Part shown: piece by piece, positions 10,712 through 20,041 of the stretch
Layout: every line of letters starts with the position of its first letter
Position numbering within the stretch: position 1 is the first letter of the stretch
NCBI RefSeq assembly: GCF_019733395.1
Contig: NZ_JAIHOO010000001.1
Span: 496,001 to 560,000 of the forward strand
From: Lysobacter sp. BMK333-48F3
GTDB lineage: Bacteria; Pseudomonadota; Gammaproteobacteria; Xanthomonadales; Xanthomonadaceae
Length of the DNA: 64,000 nt
Direction: 5' to 3'
The notes under the pieces: model-generated
Databases searched by the model: none
What the model was told of the DNA's origin: nothing
Seen by the model: only the letters and a program-made list of their open reading frames with translations
Made by a program: the position numbers and the translations under genes

Positions 10712-11091
10712 CAACTTTCCGGGACAAATTTCGCCTGTCGCATCAATGGCTTGCAGCGAACTTCAGAGTCTTATTCAAGAGTTATCCACTAACCTTTGTT
10801 TAGTCTCAGGTTTTGAGACTCTGAACGTCACAAAGTGACCCTCGCGCGATGTCCGTCACAGTTGTTAAGACCTTGTTGCGCAGCAGCAATCCCTGCCGAT
10901 AGACGCAAAAGGTCGAAGTTCGATACCTGATCGGCGGCAGCTATCGGAACATCCGCGAGCGCACAGGCGGCCTGGAGCTGCCGCGCTGGGACACCCGACT
11001 GGAGGGGTCGCCCGCCGCGCGGGCCGCAGTTCCCGCCGAGCCCGCCTGCCCTCACCCCGGCCCTCTCCCGCAAGCGGGAGAGGGAGACAAG

Positions 11092-11121
11092 CCCGGGAAT
11101 CGGGAATCGGGAATCGGGAAA
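11092..11121. repeat. Heptamer-arm element 3, single arm
   Basis: Four consecutive GGGAATC/GGGAAAG units are present. No inverted partner arm lies within the next 150 bp, so this copy appears to be half an element. Confidence 0.75.
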
Positions 11122-11183
11122 GGCAGCAAGCAACGACACTCTTACGCAACCGAGAGCCCCCTTTAGTAAAGGGGGCGCCCCGA

Positions 11184-11335
11184 AGGGGCGGGGATTTGGA
11201 GACACATAGCGGGGCCCGAAATTTGCAAAGCAAATTTTGGGTTTGTAGGGCGAAGCCCGAAAAACGCCGCCCCCAACGGGGGCGGGGATTTGGAGATGCG
11301 GAGCGGGGCCCGAAATTTGCAAAGCAAATTTTGGG
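11184..11335. repeat. Two direct copies of a 94-bp module with internal palindromes
   Basis: GGGGATTTGGAGA starts at 11190 and again at 11284. Each is followed by near-identical sequence containing GCGGGGCCCG and an AT-rich palindrome AAATTTGC-AAA-GCAAATTT. A GC-rich hairpin (CCCCGAAGGGGC or CCCCCAACGGGGGC) precedes each copy. The AT-rich palindromes contrast with the ~70% GC surroundings. Confidence 0.75.
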
Positions 11336-11362
11336 GCTTTTCCAGGCGCAGCCTGGAAAAGC
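11336..11362 (-). terminator. Perfect inverted repeat at the 3' end of rnpB, possible terminator
   Basis: GCTTTTCCAGGC and its exact inverse are separated by three bases (11348-11350), forming a 12-bp stem 2-3 bp beyond the mature 3' end of RNase P RNA. There is no T-run after the stem on the minus strand, so termination is a guess from position only. Confidence 0.4.
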
Positions 11363-11722
<360 letters not shown>

Positions 11723-11827
11723 GGGCGCATTGTCGCATGCCGGGCCCGCTCACGCGCCGATGCGCTTCATGTCCGCCTCAGCCGCAGGAATGCACGCGCA
11801 TCGAGCCGCCCTCGCCCGCCCGGGGCG

Positions 11828-12658
11828 TCAGTCCTCGTTGCGCCCATACAGCGCCTTGCGCGGCGCCCCGCTCAGCTCGGCGGCCAGCTTGGCCGCGGTC
11901 GACGGCGGCAGGTGCTCGCTGAGCTTGGCGTAGATGCGCCGGCCCTCGACCACCTTGGCGTCGGCGTCGTCGCCGGCGCCTTCGACGATCAGCACGAACT
12001 CGCCCTTGCGCTGGTTGGGGTCGGCGGCCACTTTCTGCGCCAGTTCGCCCAGGGTCCCGTCGAGCACGGTCTCGAACAGCTTGGTCAGCTCGCGCGCTAG
12101 CACCGCCGGGCGCTGTTCGCCGAACGCGCCGGCCATGTCGGCCAGGGTTTCCTCGATCCGGTGCGCCGATTCGTAGAACAGCAGGGTCTGCGGCTCGGCC
12201 GCCAGGCGCGCCAGGCGCTCGCGCCGGGCCGAGGCCTTGGCCGGCAGGAAGCCTTCGAAACTGAACCGGTCCGAGGCCAGGCCGGCCACGCTCAGGGCGG
12301 CGATCGCGGCGCAGGCGCCTGGCACCGGCGAGACCCGGATCCCGGCCGCGCGCGCGGCGCGGACCAGGCGGAAGCCGGGATCGCTGACCAGCGGGGTGCC
12401 GGCGTCGGAGACCAGGGCCAGCGAATCGCCGCCCTGCAGCCGCGCCACCAACTGCGCCGCCTGCTGGTCCTCGTTGTGCTGGTGCAGGGCCAGCAGCGGC
12501 CGCTCCAGGCCGAAGTGGGCCAGCAGTTGGCGGGTGTGGCGGGTGTCCTCGGCGCAGATCGCCGCGACCGAGCGCAGGGTGTCCAGCGCGCGCGGAGTCA
12601 GGTCGCCGAGGTTGCCGATCGGGGTGGCGACAATATGAAGGGTGCCGGAAGTGAGCAT
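11828..12658 (-). CDS. rsmI: 16S rRNA (cytidine-1402-2'-O)-methyltransferase
   Basis: RsmI methylates the ribose of C1402, the same nucleotide whose base is modified by RsmH upstream in this window. The 276-residue protein shows the tetrapyrrole-methylase fold signatures: IVATPIGNLGD at the N terminus, CAEDTRHTRQLL, SDAGTPLVSDPG, and PGACAAIAAL. Length and motif order are normal. It is transcribed divergently from lpoA with a 75-bp gap, the same arrangement as yraL/yraM in E. coli. Confidence 0.96.
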   Translation of the reverse strand: MLTSGTLHIVATPIGNLGDLTPRALDTLRSVAAICAEDTRHTRQLLAHFGLERPLLALHQHNEDQQAAQLVARLQGGDSLALVSDAGTPLVSDPGFRLVRAARAAGIRVSPVPGACAAIAALSVAGLASDRFSFEGFLPAKASARRERLARLAAEPQTLLFYESAHRIEETLADMAGAFGEQRPAVLARELTKLFETVLDGTLGELAQKVAADPNQRKGEFVLIVEGAGDDADAKVVEGRRIYAKLSEHLPPSTAAKLAAELSGAPRKALYGRNED

Positions 12659-12733
12659 CGTACGGGTGCGGTGAGGCCGGGTAGAATCCTAACCGGTCCC
12701 ACAGGAACGCCGCTGGACGGCGGAAGCAAGCCG

Positions 12734-14125
12734 ATGAATCAGAGCAAGAACCGGCCCGCGATGACATGGATGTTCAGCCTGCTCGCCGCCACCGCCGTGC
12801 TCGGCGGCTGCGCCACGGTCGAAACCCGCCCCACCGCGGCGGTCAACGCCTCCAATCCGCTGGTCGCCCAGGCCGGGCACCTGGCGCGCAACAACGCCGA
12901 CCTCAGCGGCGCCCAGCGCACCGAGAACGAGCGCCAGATCGAGCGCCTGCTGTCTCAGCTCGACAACGCCGCGCTGGCGCGCGAGGCCGAAGCGCTGCCG
13001 GTCGGCGACCCGCTGTACAACTTCGTCGGCCGCCAGCTGATGCAGCGCGGCCTGCCCCTGCCGCGGCCGTTCGACCAGACCTCGAACTGGCGCTACCAGG
13101 CCTCGGCCCAGCGCCCGCCGGCCGACAGCGACGGCTATCGTCCGCCGCTCAAGCTGGCCGTGCTGCTGCCGCTGTCGGGCTCGCTGGCCACCGCCGCCGC
13201 GCCGGTGCGCGACGGCCTGCTCGCCGGCTACTACGGCGAGACCCGGCGCCGCCCGGAAATCATCTTCTACGACACCAACGGCACCGCCGGCGGCACCCTC
13301 GCCGCCTACGACAAGGCCGCCGCCGAGGGCAACGACTTCATGGTCGGCCCGCTCGGCCGCGACGAAGTCAGTGCGCTGTTCGGCAAGGATGCGCTACCGG
13401 TGCCGGTGCTGGCGCTCAACCGCGGCAACGTCGCCCCGCCCAGCGGCACCGTCAGCTTCTCGCTGACCCCCGAGGACGAAGGCGTGGCCGCGGCCGACTA
13501 CCTGCTCGAGCGCAAGGCGCTGCGCGTGCTCGCGATCGGCGGCGGCGACGACAGCCAGCGCCGGGCGATCGCCGCGCTCAAGGAGCGCCTCGGCGCACGC
13601 GGCGCCCAGGTCACCGACACGATCGGCGAAGGCACCGCCGACCTGGCGCCGTTCGCGAGCAAGGAAGGCGGCATCGACGCGGTGTTCCTGGCGGTCAAGG
13701 GCAGCGCCGCGCGCGGCCTGATCCCCAAGCTCGCCCTCGCCGGCCTGGCCGACAAACCGCGCGTGGCGACCTCGCAGCTGCTGTCGGGCACCGGCAAGCC
13801 GGAGCAGGACCGCGTGCTCGACGGCATCGCCTTCCCGTCCGAATCCTGGACCAGCGGCGGCGTGCGCGGCCTGCCGCCGGCGCCGGGCGTCGCCGCCGGC
13901 CTGCCGACCGCGCGCGGTCCGGCCGCGCGCCTGTTCGCGTTCGGCTACGACGCCTGGTTGCTGTCGGCCTACCTGGAACGCCTGGCCGGCCGCTCCGACG
14001 CCTTCGTCGCCGGCGCTACCGGCGTGCTGCGGGTGGACGGTTTCGGCAGCGTGCTGCGCACCCCGGCCTGGTCGACCTTCAGCAGCGGCGTCGCTGTGCC
14101 GCTGGCGGATGCCTCGCGCCGCTGA
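12734..14125 (+). CDS. lpoA: Penicillin-binding protein activator LpoA (LppC family lipoprotein)
   Basis: LpoA is an outer-membrane lipoprotein that reaches through the periplasm to stimulate PBP1A-type peptidoglycan synthases. The 463-residue product begins with a lipoprotein signal ending in AVLGGC (Cys at residue 26). It then has a short helical N-terminal domain and a periplasmic-binding-protein-like C-terminal domain starting near [13 protein letters not shown]. It is shorter than E. coli LpoA (678), mainly in the N-terminal TPR part. Its neighbours rsmI and yraN support the assignment. The ATG at 12734 was chosen because the signal peptide starts there. Confidence 0.9.
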   Translation: MNQSKNRPAMTWMFSLLAATAVLGGCATVETRPTAAVNASNPLVAQAGHLARNNADLSGAQRTENERQIERLLSQLDNAALAREAEALPVGDPLYNFVGRQLMQRGLPLPRPFDQTSNWRYQASAQRPPADSDGYRPPLKLAVLLPLSGSLATAAAPVRDGLLAGYYGETRRRPEIIFYDTNGTAGGTLAAYDKAAAEGNDFMVGPLGRDEVSALFGKDALPVPVLALNRGNVAPPSGTVSFSLTPEDEGVAAADYLLERKALRVLAIGGGDDSQRRAIAALKERLGARGAQVTDTIGEGTADLAPFASKEGGIDAVFLAVKGSAARGLIPKLALAGLADKPRVATSQLLSGTGKPEQDRVLDGIAFPSESWTSGGVRGLPPAPGVAAGLPTARGPAARLFAFGYDAWLLSAYLERLAGRSDAFVAGATGVLRVDGFGSVLRTPAWSTFSSGVAVPLADASRR

Positions 14126-14519
14126 CCGCGACGCCCACCCCGCGGGTGCGCCGTCGCGGCGCGCCCGCGGCGCCGCGATCGAAGCCGCCGCGCGCCGCCA
14201 CTTGCGCGATGCCGGGCTCCGCGAAGTCGCCGCGAACGCCAACTACCGCTGCGGCGAACTCGATGCGGTGATGCTCGACGGCGCGGTGCTGGTGTTCGTT
14301 GAAGTGCGCTATCGCCGCGACGACCGCTACGGCGGCGGCGCCGCCTCGGTCGACGCGCGCAAGCGGCGCAAGCTGCTGCTGGCCGCGCAATCGTTCCTGC
14401 TCGCCCATCCGCATTACGCCGATCACGCCTGCCGTTTCGACGTGATCGAAGCGCAAGGCGACCCCGCCGCGCCGCAACTGCGCTGGCTGCGCGACGCGTT
14501 CCGCGCCGACGACGCCTGA
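14109..14519 (+). CDS. YraN family protein (UPF0102)
   Basis: This is a small conserved protein with an endonuclease-like fold and no firmly established function. The 136 residues contain the family core: an early [12 protein letters not shown] helix, the [10 protein letters not shown] acidic pair and LVFVEVRYR, where many relatives have FVEVKTR. The N terminus is unusually basic and arginine-rich. The ATG at 14109 lies inside the end of lpoA (17-bp overlap). The lpoA-yraN pairing is conserved widely in gammaproteobacteria. Confidence 0.85.
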   Translation: MPRAADRDAHPAGAPSRRARGAAIEAAARRHLRDAGLREVAANANYRCGELDAVMLDGAVLVFVEVRYRRDDRYGGGAASVDARKRRKLLLAAQSFLLAHPHYADHACRFDVIEAQGDPAAPQLRWLRDAFRADDA

Positions 14520-14566
14520 AGCCCCACCCATACTCGCCCCATACTCGACCGAGACCGAGCCGTACG

Positions 14567-15112
14567 ATGCCGACCGTGATGACCCATGCCGCCGTTCCGC
14601 TGGCCCTGGGCCTGGCCTTGGGCGCGCGCGCGATTCCGCCGCGGCTGCTGGTCGCCGGCGCGCTCGCGGCGATGCTGCCCGACGCCGACGTGGTCGCGTT
14701 CAAGTTCGGCATCGCCTACGCCGACGATTTCGGCCACCGCGGCGCCAGCCACTCCTTCGTCTTCGCCGCGCTGATCGCCGCGCTCGGCGCGCTGGCCGCG
14801 CCGTGGCTGCGCGCCCCGCCGTGGCGCGCCGCGGCCTGGCTGTTCCTGTGCACCGTCTCGCACCCGCTGCTCGACGCCTTCACCAACGGCGGACTCGGCG
14901 TCGCCCTGTACTGGCCGTGGTCGGAGCAGCGCCTGTTCGCGCCGTGGCGGCCGATCGAAGTCTCGCCGATCGGCGCGCGTTTCTTCAGCCTGCGCGGCCT
15001 GCAGGTGCTGTGGTCGGAAGCGCGCTGGATCGTCCTGCCCGCGTTCGCCCTCGGCCTGTGCGGCGTCGCGCTGCGGCGCCTGACCGCGCCGCGCGCGGAG
15101 GCGGCGCGATGA
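14567..15112 (+). CDS. YdjM-like metal-dependent membrane hydrolase
   Basis: This 181-residue membrane protein belongs to the YdjM/DUF457 group, annotated as LexA-regulated membrane-bound metal-dependent hydrolases. Visible features are an N-terminal THAAVPLALGLALG helix, a DAD motif (LPDADVVAF), the histidine motif FGHRGASHSF, and SHPLLDAFTNGG, which together resemble the metal site of the family. There are about four hydrophobic spans. The true substrate is unknown. The stop overlaps the start of the next gene by 3 bp, suggesting cotranscription. Confidence 0.8.
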   Translation: MPTVMTHAAVPLALGLALGARAIPPRLLVAGALAAMLPDADVVAFKFGIAYADDFGHRGASHSFVFAALIAALGALAAPWLRAPPWRAAAWLFLCTVSHPLLDAFTNGGLGVALYWPWSEQRLFAPWRPIEVSPIGARFFSLRGLQVLWSEARWIVLPAFALGLCGVALRRLTAPRAEAAR

Positions 15113-16494
15113 TCGCCCTGCCCGACGCCCTGCAACGCGAGCTGGCCGCCGTATTCGGCGACGGCTGGCTGACCGACCCGGGCGAACGGCTGGCCTACGC
15201 CTACGACAATTCGCGCCGCCAATCCCTGCCCGACGCGGTCGCGCTGCCGCGCACGCGCGAGCAGGTGCAGGCGCTGGTGCGCGCCTGCCGCCGCCATCGC
15301 GTGCCGGTGATCGCGCGCGGCCGCGGCACCAACACCACCGGCGCCTCGGTGCCGGTGGCCGGCGGCGTGGTGGTTTCGTTCGAACGCATGGACCGGATCC
15401 TGGAGATCCGCCCCGGCGACCGCTGCGCGGTGGTCGAGCCCGGCGTGCTCAACGGCGACCTGCAGGCGGCGCTGAAGCCGCACGGCCTGTTCTGGCCGCC
15501 GGACCCGACCAGCGCGGCGTTCAGCACGGTCGGCGGCAACCTGGCCTGCAACGCCGGCGGCCCGCGCGCGGTGAAGTACGGCGCCAGCCGCGACAACGTG
15601 CTGGCGCTGACCGCGATCACCGGCGCCGGCGAGCTGATCGTCTGCGGCACCGCCACCACCAAGGGCAGCACCGGCTACGACCTGCACCGGCTGCTGGTGG
15701 GCAGCGAAGGCACCCTGGCCCTGATCGTCGAGGCCAGCCTGCGCCTGACCCCGAGCGCGCCGGCGCGGGCGGCGTTGCGCGGGATCTATCGCGACGTGTC
15801 CAGCGCGGCGCGCGCGGTGGCGCGGCTGATGGCGCAGCCGGTCACGCCGTCGATGCTGGAATTCATGGACGCGCAATGCGTGCGCCTGGCGCGCGACGTC
15901 GGCGGCGCCGACCTGCCGCACCAGGCCGGCGCGCTGCTGATGATCGAAGCCGACGGCGACGCGTACACCCTGCCGCACGCGCTGGAGGCGCTGCGGCGCG
16001 CGGCGGCCGGCGACGGCCTGATCGCGCTCGACGACGCCGTCGACGAGGCCGCGCGGGAAAAGCTATGGGCAGCGCGCAAGGCGCTGTCGCCGGCGCTGCG
16101 CACCCTGGCGCCGGGCAAGATCAACGAAGACGTGGTGGTGCCGGTATCGCGCATCCCCGAACTGGTCGACGGCGTGCAGGCACTGGCGGGCGAGTTCGAC
16201 CTGCCCATCGTCTGCTTCGGCCATGCCGGCAACGGCAATCTGCACGTCAACCTGCTCTACGACCCGGCCGACGCCGCGCAGAGCGAGCGCGCGCACGCGG
16301 CGATGGCGCGGGTGTTCGCGCTGGCGCTGGCGCTCGGCGGCACCTTGTCCGGCGAGCACGGCATCGGCCTGGCCAAGCGCGATTTCATGCCGCAGGCGGT
16401 GGGCGCGCAGACCCTGGCGCTGATGCGCCAGCTCAAGCAAGTGTTCGACCCCGACGGCATCCTCAACCCCGGCAAGCTGCTGCCGGATCCGTAG
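15109..16494 (+). CDS. FAD-binding oxidase of the GlcD / D-lactate dehydrogenase type
   Basis: This 461-residue flavoprotein oxidizes a 2-hydroxy acid; the substrate cannot be read from sequence. The PCMH-type FAD domain (residues about 40-220) has RGRGTNTTGASVPVAGGVV and GGNLACNAGGPRAVKYG. The C-terminal cap contains CFGHAGNGNLHVN and SGEHGIGLAKRDFM, both conserved in GlcD and in bacterial D-lactate and D-2-hydroxyglutarate dehydrogenases. The ATG at 15109 overlaps the preceding stop. No GlcE or GlcF partner follows, which favours a single-subunit dehydrogenase over glycolate oxidase. Confidence 0.85.
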   Translation: MIALPDALQRELAAVFGDGWLTDPGERLAYAYDNSRRQSLPDAVALPRTREQVQALVRACRRHRVPVIARGRGTNTTGASVPVAGGVVVSFERMDRILEIRPGDRCAVVEPGVLNGDLQAALKPHGLFWPPDPTSAAFSTVGGNLACNAGGPRAVKYGASRDNVLALTAITGAGELIVCGTATTKGSTGYDLHRLLVGSEGTLALIVEASLRLTPSAPARAALRGIYRDVSSAARAVARLMAQPVTPSMLEFMDAQCVRLARDVGGADLPHQAGALLMIEADGDAYTLPHALEALRRAAAGDGLIALDDAVDEAAREKLWAARKALSPALRTLAPGKINEDVVVPVSRIPELVDGVQALAGEFDLPIVCFGHAGNGNLHVNLLYDPADAAQSERAHAAMARVFALALALGGTLSGEHGIGLAKRDFMPQAVGAQTLALMRQLKQVFDPDGILNPGKLLPDP

Positions 16495-16524
16495 CGCGCC
16501 GACCGAAGCCTGCCGGCGCGCGAT

Positions 16525-17799
16525 TCATAGCGGACGCACTCCGGGCAACCCACTGAAATACGCTCCGACCTCGCCCGCATTCGCCTCGGCCTGTCCCGGC
16601 CGGCCGGGCGCCCCGGTCGGGCCGGAACGGCCGGAGAAGCCATGGCGGCCGGACCTGCCGCTATGGCCGCCGTTCGCACTGCCGCCGCTGCCTTGGCTGC
16701 CGGCACTGCCGCTACCGCCGCCCGCGCCGCCCGGACCGCCGGCCACATCGAACCGCAGCCATTGCGCCAACTCGGGATAGCGTCGGTCGTAGGTAAGTTC
16801 GATCCGTCCGCCGCTGCCTCCGACGCCGCCGGGTGCGCCATCGCCACCGTCGCCGCCGTCGCCGCCGGAACCACCGTTGCCGCCACTGTCGAAATGGCGC
16901 TTGCCGCCTTGGTCCCGCACGCCTTCGCCCCGGCCGCCATCGCCGCCGCGACCGCCGTTGCCGCCGTTGCCGCCCGCGCCGCCGATGCCACCGGCCGCGA
17001 CCAAGGTCAGCGGACGATCGGCAGGCGCCAGCACGAAGTCGTCGAAATCGCCGGTCACCCGCACTGCGATCAATTTCGGATGCGAGCGCGTGCTCACGTA
17101 AGTGGCGTACATGCGCAATCGCGGCCCTTCGTACCCCGGACCGCCGAGTTCGCCACCGCCGCCGTCGCGGCCGTGGTCGCCTTGCTCTCCGTCGACGCCG
17201 CTGCGGCCGTCGCGGCCGTCGTAACCGCTGCTGCCGTCGCGGCCCCGCTGGCCCGGCCCGCCGGGCGTGCCGACGCTGACGATGCAACCGTAGTCGGCCG
17301 GGTAATGCCGCGATTGCGCCAGTTGCGCGCGCGGATGCAGCAATCGCGTGGATATCGCGAAACCGCTGTCCACGCTGACCAACACGTCGGGATCGGGCGT
17401 GTACCAACCCAACTCGTCGAACCGGCCTTGCGCGCTGGAAAAGGCGAAGTTGCGGAAATCCAGCATGCCGTTGCGGCGGGTGCCGTTGCCGCCATGCCAG
17501 GTTTCGTATTCGGAAGGCGCCGACTCGCGCCCCAGCCGAGCGCTGACTGCCACGTGCATCTGCACCGGCTGACGCGGACAGATAGTAGCCACGCCCGGGC
17601 CTATGTCGGCTTCCATCGCGCTGACCTGCGCGTCGCGCAACTGAACCGTGTTGATGCCGGCGATCGAACGCACCGCGCCGCAGCCGCTCGACACGACGCC
17701 GATCGCCAAAGCCAGCGCGATATTGAAGCCGGCGCAGACACCGCCGGCGCGCTCCGATTCCAGGGTGAACAGACCGCGTTTCGGAGCGGAGTGGCGCAT
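16525..17799 (-). CDS. Collagen-like, glycine-repeat lipoprotein of unknown function
   Basis: I do not recognise a named family. The 424-residue product has an N-terminal hydrophobic segment (residues about 25-38) ending in VVSSGC, a weak lipobox with Cys 40, so an outer-membrane or secreted lipoprotein is likely. Three glycine-repeat tracts follow: residues about 177-226 and 354-404, with collagen-style Gly-X-Y triplets such as GRDGSSGYDGRDG, and 270-332, with GGNGGNGGRGGDGG repeats. Non-repetitive beta-rich segments (about 80-170, 228-268, 333-353) separate them. It faces the oxidase gene and lies downstream of thiL with a 114-bp gap. A structural or surface-adhesion role is a guess only. 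Confidence 0.75.
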   Translation of the reverse strand: MRHSAPKRGLFTLESERAGGVCAGFNIALALAIGVVSSGCGAVRSIAGINTVQLRDAQVSAMEADIGPGVATICPRQPVQMHVAVSARLGRESAPSEYETWHGGNGTRRNGMLDFRNFAFSSAQGRFDELGWYTPDPDVLVSVDSGFAISTRLLHPRAQLAQSRHYPADYGCIVSVGTPGGPGQRGRDGSSGYDGRDGRSGVDGEQGDHGRDGGGGELGGPGYEGPRLRMYATYVSTRSHPKLIAVRVTGDFDDFVLAPADRPLTLVAAGGIGGAGGNGGNGGRGGDGGRGEGVRDQGGKRHFDSGGNGGSGGDGGDGGDGAPGGVGGSGGRIELTYDRRYPELAQWLRFDVAGGPGGAGGGSGSAGSQGSGGSANGGHSGRSGRHGFSGRSGPTGAPGRPGQAEANAGEVGAYFSGLPGVRPL

Positions 17800-17913
17800 C
17801 AGCGGGGGCTCGGTTTAGAAGTTTCGCCACCCTCGCACTCAGGCGATTAAGCAGGTCTGAACTCTTCAGAAATCCGGCCTAAACGACGGCACACATTCCG
17901 ATGCGAACAACGA

Positions 17914-18930
17914 TCAGCCGAAGTGCTGATATCCCTTCCGGCTCGGTATCCACGTCGAGCCATCGCTCGTGTGCACGCGCACCGCGCACTCCGCCCCTAC
18001 CGGCCGCGCTTCGATCCGGCCGATCACCCGTGCCGCCGAATCGACCCGACTCAAAGTCTGCTCGATCGCCGCGTGTCGCCCCGGCGATGCGGTGAAACAC
18101 AGTTCGTAGTCGTCGCCACCGCTCAGTTGCAAGGTCCTGCGCGCATCGCCGATGCAGGCCGCGGCCAAGGCGCGCGACACCGGCAGCGCATCGGCATCGA
18201 TGCGCGCGTCGACGCCCGAGGCCGCGCAGACGTGGCCGAGATCGGCGAGCAGGCCGTCGGAGACGTCGATGCCGGCCCGCGCCAGGCCGGCCAGCGCACG
18301 CCCGGCGGCGACCCGCGGCGTCGGCCGCGCCAAACGCTCGTGCAGGCGCGCCGCATCGGTGGCCGGATCGCCGGCGCAGCGGCGCACCGCCTGTTCGCGG
18401 TAAGGCGCGATGCCGTCCAGGGCCAGCGCCGCGGCGGCGTCGCCGAGGGTGCCGGTGACCCAGATCTCGTCGCCGGCCTGGGCCGCATCGCGGCGCAAGG
18501 CCGCGCCCGGCTCGATCAGGCCGAGCACGGTCACGCACACCGACAGGGGCCCGCGGGTGGTGTCGCCGCCGACCAAAGCGACCCGATGCTGCGCCGCCAG
18601 GCCGAGGAAACCGTCGAGAAAACCGTCGAGGAAATCGCGCTGGTCGGCCTGGCCGGGCAAGGACAACGACAAGGTGCACCAGGCCGGCTCGGCACCCATC
18701 GCGGCCAGGTCGGACAGGTTCACCGCCAGCGATTTCCAGCCGATATCGGCGGCCGCGGCGGCCTCGCCGAAATGCACGCCGCGGTTGAGGGTGTCGGTGG
18801 CCACGACCAGTTGCCGGCCCGGCGGCGGCTGCAGCAGGGCGGCGTCGTCGCCGATCCCCAACGCGACGTCGCCGCGCGTGCCGGCGCGCGCGCGGATGCG
18901 CGCGATCAGGTCGAATTCGGCCGCGCTCAT
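17914..18930 (-). CDS. thiL: Thiamine-monophosphate kinase
   Basis: ThiL phosphorylates thiamine monophosphate to thiamine diphosphate with ATP. The 338-residue protein starts MSAAEFDLIARI and has the family motifs LGIGDDAALL, VATDTLNRGVHF, the metal-binding NLSDLAAMGAEP, and DVSDGLLADLGH. The length is normal. It follows nusB after a 73-bp GC-rich gap, the same ribH-nusB-thiL succession seen in many gammaproteobacteria, so it is probably the last gene of the riboswitch-controlled operon. Confidence 0.95.
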   Translation of the reverse strand: MSAAEFDLIARIRARAGTRGDVALGIGDDAALLQPPPGRQLVVATDTLNRGVHFGEAAAAADIGWKSLAVNLSDLAAMGAEPAWCTLSLSLPGQADQRDFLDGFLDGFLGLAAQHRVALVGGDTTRGPLSVCVTVLGLIEPGAALRRDAAQAGDEIWVTGTLGDAAAALALDGIAPYREQAVRRCAGDPATDAARLHERLARPTPRVAAGRALAGLARAGIDVSDGLLADLGHVCAASGVDARIDADALPVSRALAAACIGDARRTLQLSGGDDYELCFTASPGRHAAIEQTLSRVDSAARVIGRIEARPVGAECAVRVHTSDGSTWIPSRKGYQHFG

Positions 18931-19003
18931 CGCGCCGCCCGGCGCGGCGCGCGCCGACGCGCGACCGCGCTGTGGCGCTGCGCGTCGGCGCAGCGCCGGC
19001 GCA

Positions 19004-19465
19004 TCAGCGCTTCTTCGACGCGGCGAATTCCACCGCGCGCCAGTCGGCCGCGGCGTGGTCGAGCACGCCGTTGACGTAGGTGTGGCCGTGCTCGGCGCCG
19101 AAACGCTTGACCGTTTCGATCGCCTCGTTGATCACCACCCGGTAGGGCACGTCGAGGCGGTGGCGCAGTTCGTAGGCGGCGATCCGCAGCGCGGCGCGCT
19201 CGATCGGGTCGACCTGCTCGACTTCGCGGTCCAGGAACGGGGTCAGCGCCTTGTCCAGCTCGGCGCGGTGGCTGTCGACGCCGCGCACCAGGTCTTCGAA
19301 ATAGGCCAGGTCGGCGACTTCGTGGGCCTGTTCGTGGGCGAACTGGGCGATGACGTCGTTGGCCTTGGCGCCCGACATCTGCCAGGCGTACACGGCCTGC
19401 AGCGCGCGGCGGCGAGCGCGCGAGCGCGCGACCGGATCGATTCCATCCTGACGACGGCGGTTCAT
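19004..19465 (-). CDS. nusB: Transcription antitermination factor NusB
   Basis: NusB, with NusE, binds boxA RNA and prevents premature termination in rRNA operons. The 153-residue all-helical protein has [17 protein letters not shown] at the N terminus, and [20 protein letters not shown] with [12 protein letters not shown] in the C-terminal half, which are diagnostic. A short lysine/arginine tail ends it. The ATG at 19465 overlaps the ribH stop by 4 bp, so translation is probably coupled. Confidence 0.96.
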   Translation of the reverse strand: MNRRRQDGIDPVARSRARRRALQAVYAWQMSGAKANDVIAQFAHEQAHEVADLAYFEDLVRGVDSHRAELDKALTPFLDREVEQVDPIERAALRIAAYELRHRLDVPYRVVINEAIETVKRFGAEHGHTYVNGVLDHAAADWRAVEFAASKKR

Positions 19466-19929
19466 GGCAGTTGTTCCAGCAAGTGACTCATCTCGAGGGC
19501 GGCCAGCGCCGCTTCCTCGCCCTTGTTGCCGTGGCTGCCGCCGGCGCGGGCCATGGCGTCCTCGTGCTTCTCGACCGCGAGCACGCCGTTGGCGATCGGC
19601 AGGCCGTAGTCCAGCGAGATGCGCATCAGCCCGTCCGAGCAACCGTCGGCGACCTGTTCGTAGTGGCGGGTGTCGCCTCGCACCACGCAGCCCAGCGCGA
19701 CCACCGCGGCGTGGCGGCCGGCCGCGGCCAAGCGCTTGGCCAGCACCGGAAGCTCCCAGGCGCCGGGCACCCGGATCACGTCGATCGCGTCCTCGGCGAT
19801 GCCGTGTTCGGCGAAGGTCTTGCGGGCGCCGGCCACCAGGGTGTCGGTGATGCGCGGGTTCCAGCGGCTGGCGATGATGGCGTAGCGCGCGCCCGGGGGG
19901 CTGCGCAGGTCGCCTTCGTAATGGGGCAT
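19462..19929 (-). CDS. ribH: 6,7-dimethyl-8-ribityllumazine synthase
   Basis: RibH condenses 5-amino-6-ribitylaminouracil with dihydroxybutanone phosphate, the penultimate riboflavin step. The 155-residue product matches the usual length. It has the substrate-loop motifs [42 protein letters not shown] and [16 protein letters not shown]. It lies 112 bp after ribBA and overlaps nusB. Confidence 0.97.
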   Translation of the reverse strand: MPHYEGDLRSPPGARYAIIASRWNPRITDTLVAGARKTFAEHGIAEDAIDVIRVPGAWELPVLAKRLAAAGRHAAVVALGCVVRGDTRHYEQVADGCSDGLMRISLDYGLPIANGVLAVEKHEDAMARAGGSHGNKGEEAALAALEMSHLLEQLP

Positions 19930-20041
19930 GGTGGGGGATCGACCGGACGAAAGGGGTAGTTTAACGGGTTGGCGGCCGGCTCAGGTCCGGCGGCCGCGCC
20001 GGCGGCAGGCCGCCGCCGACGCTGGCGCGTGCGCGCGGGGC

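Larger units (their letters stand above)
10712..11362. other. Repeat-rich spacer between dcw promoter and rnpB, no gene seen
   Basis: I find no credible protein gene here. The stretch holds, in order: AT-richer sequence upstream of the mraZ promoter; a short hairpin of the CTCTCCCGC-AAGCGGGAGAG type (about 11061-11082) common in xanthomonads; a one-armed heptamer repeat (11092-11121); two copies of a 94-bp module (11190-11335); and a perfect 12-bp inverted repeat (11336-11362) next to the 3' end of rnpB. Confidence 0.6.

Noticed and set aside
10778..10795. TTATCCACT sequence as a DnaA box or origin
   Set aside because: It is a single near-match with no cluster of boxes, no dnaA or dnaN nearby, and the gene context is the dcw promoter.
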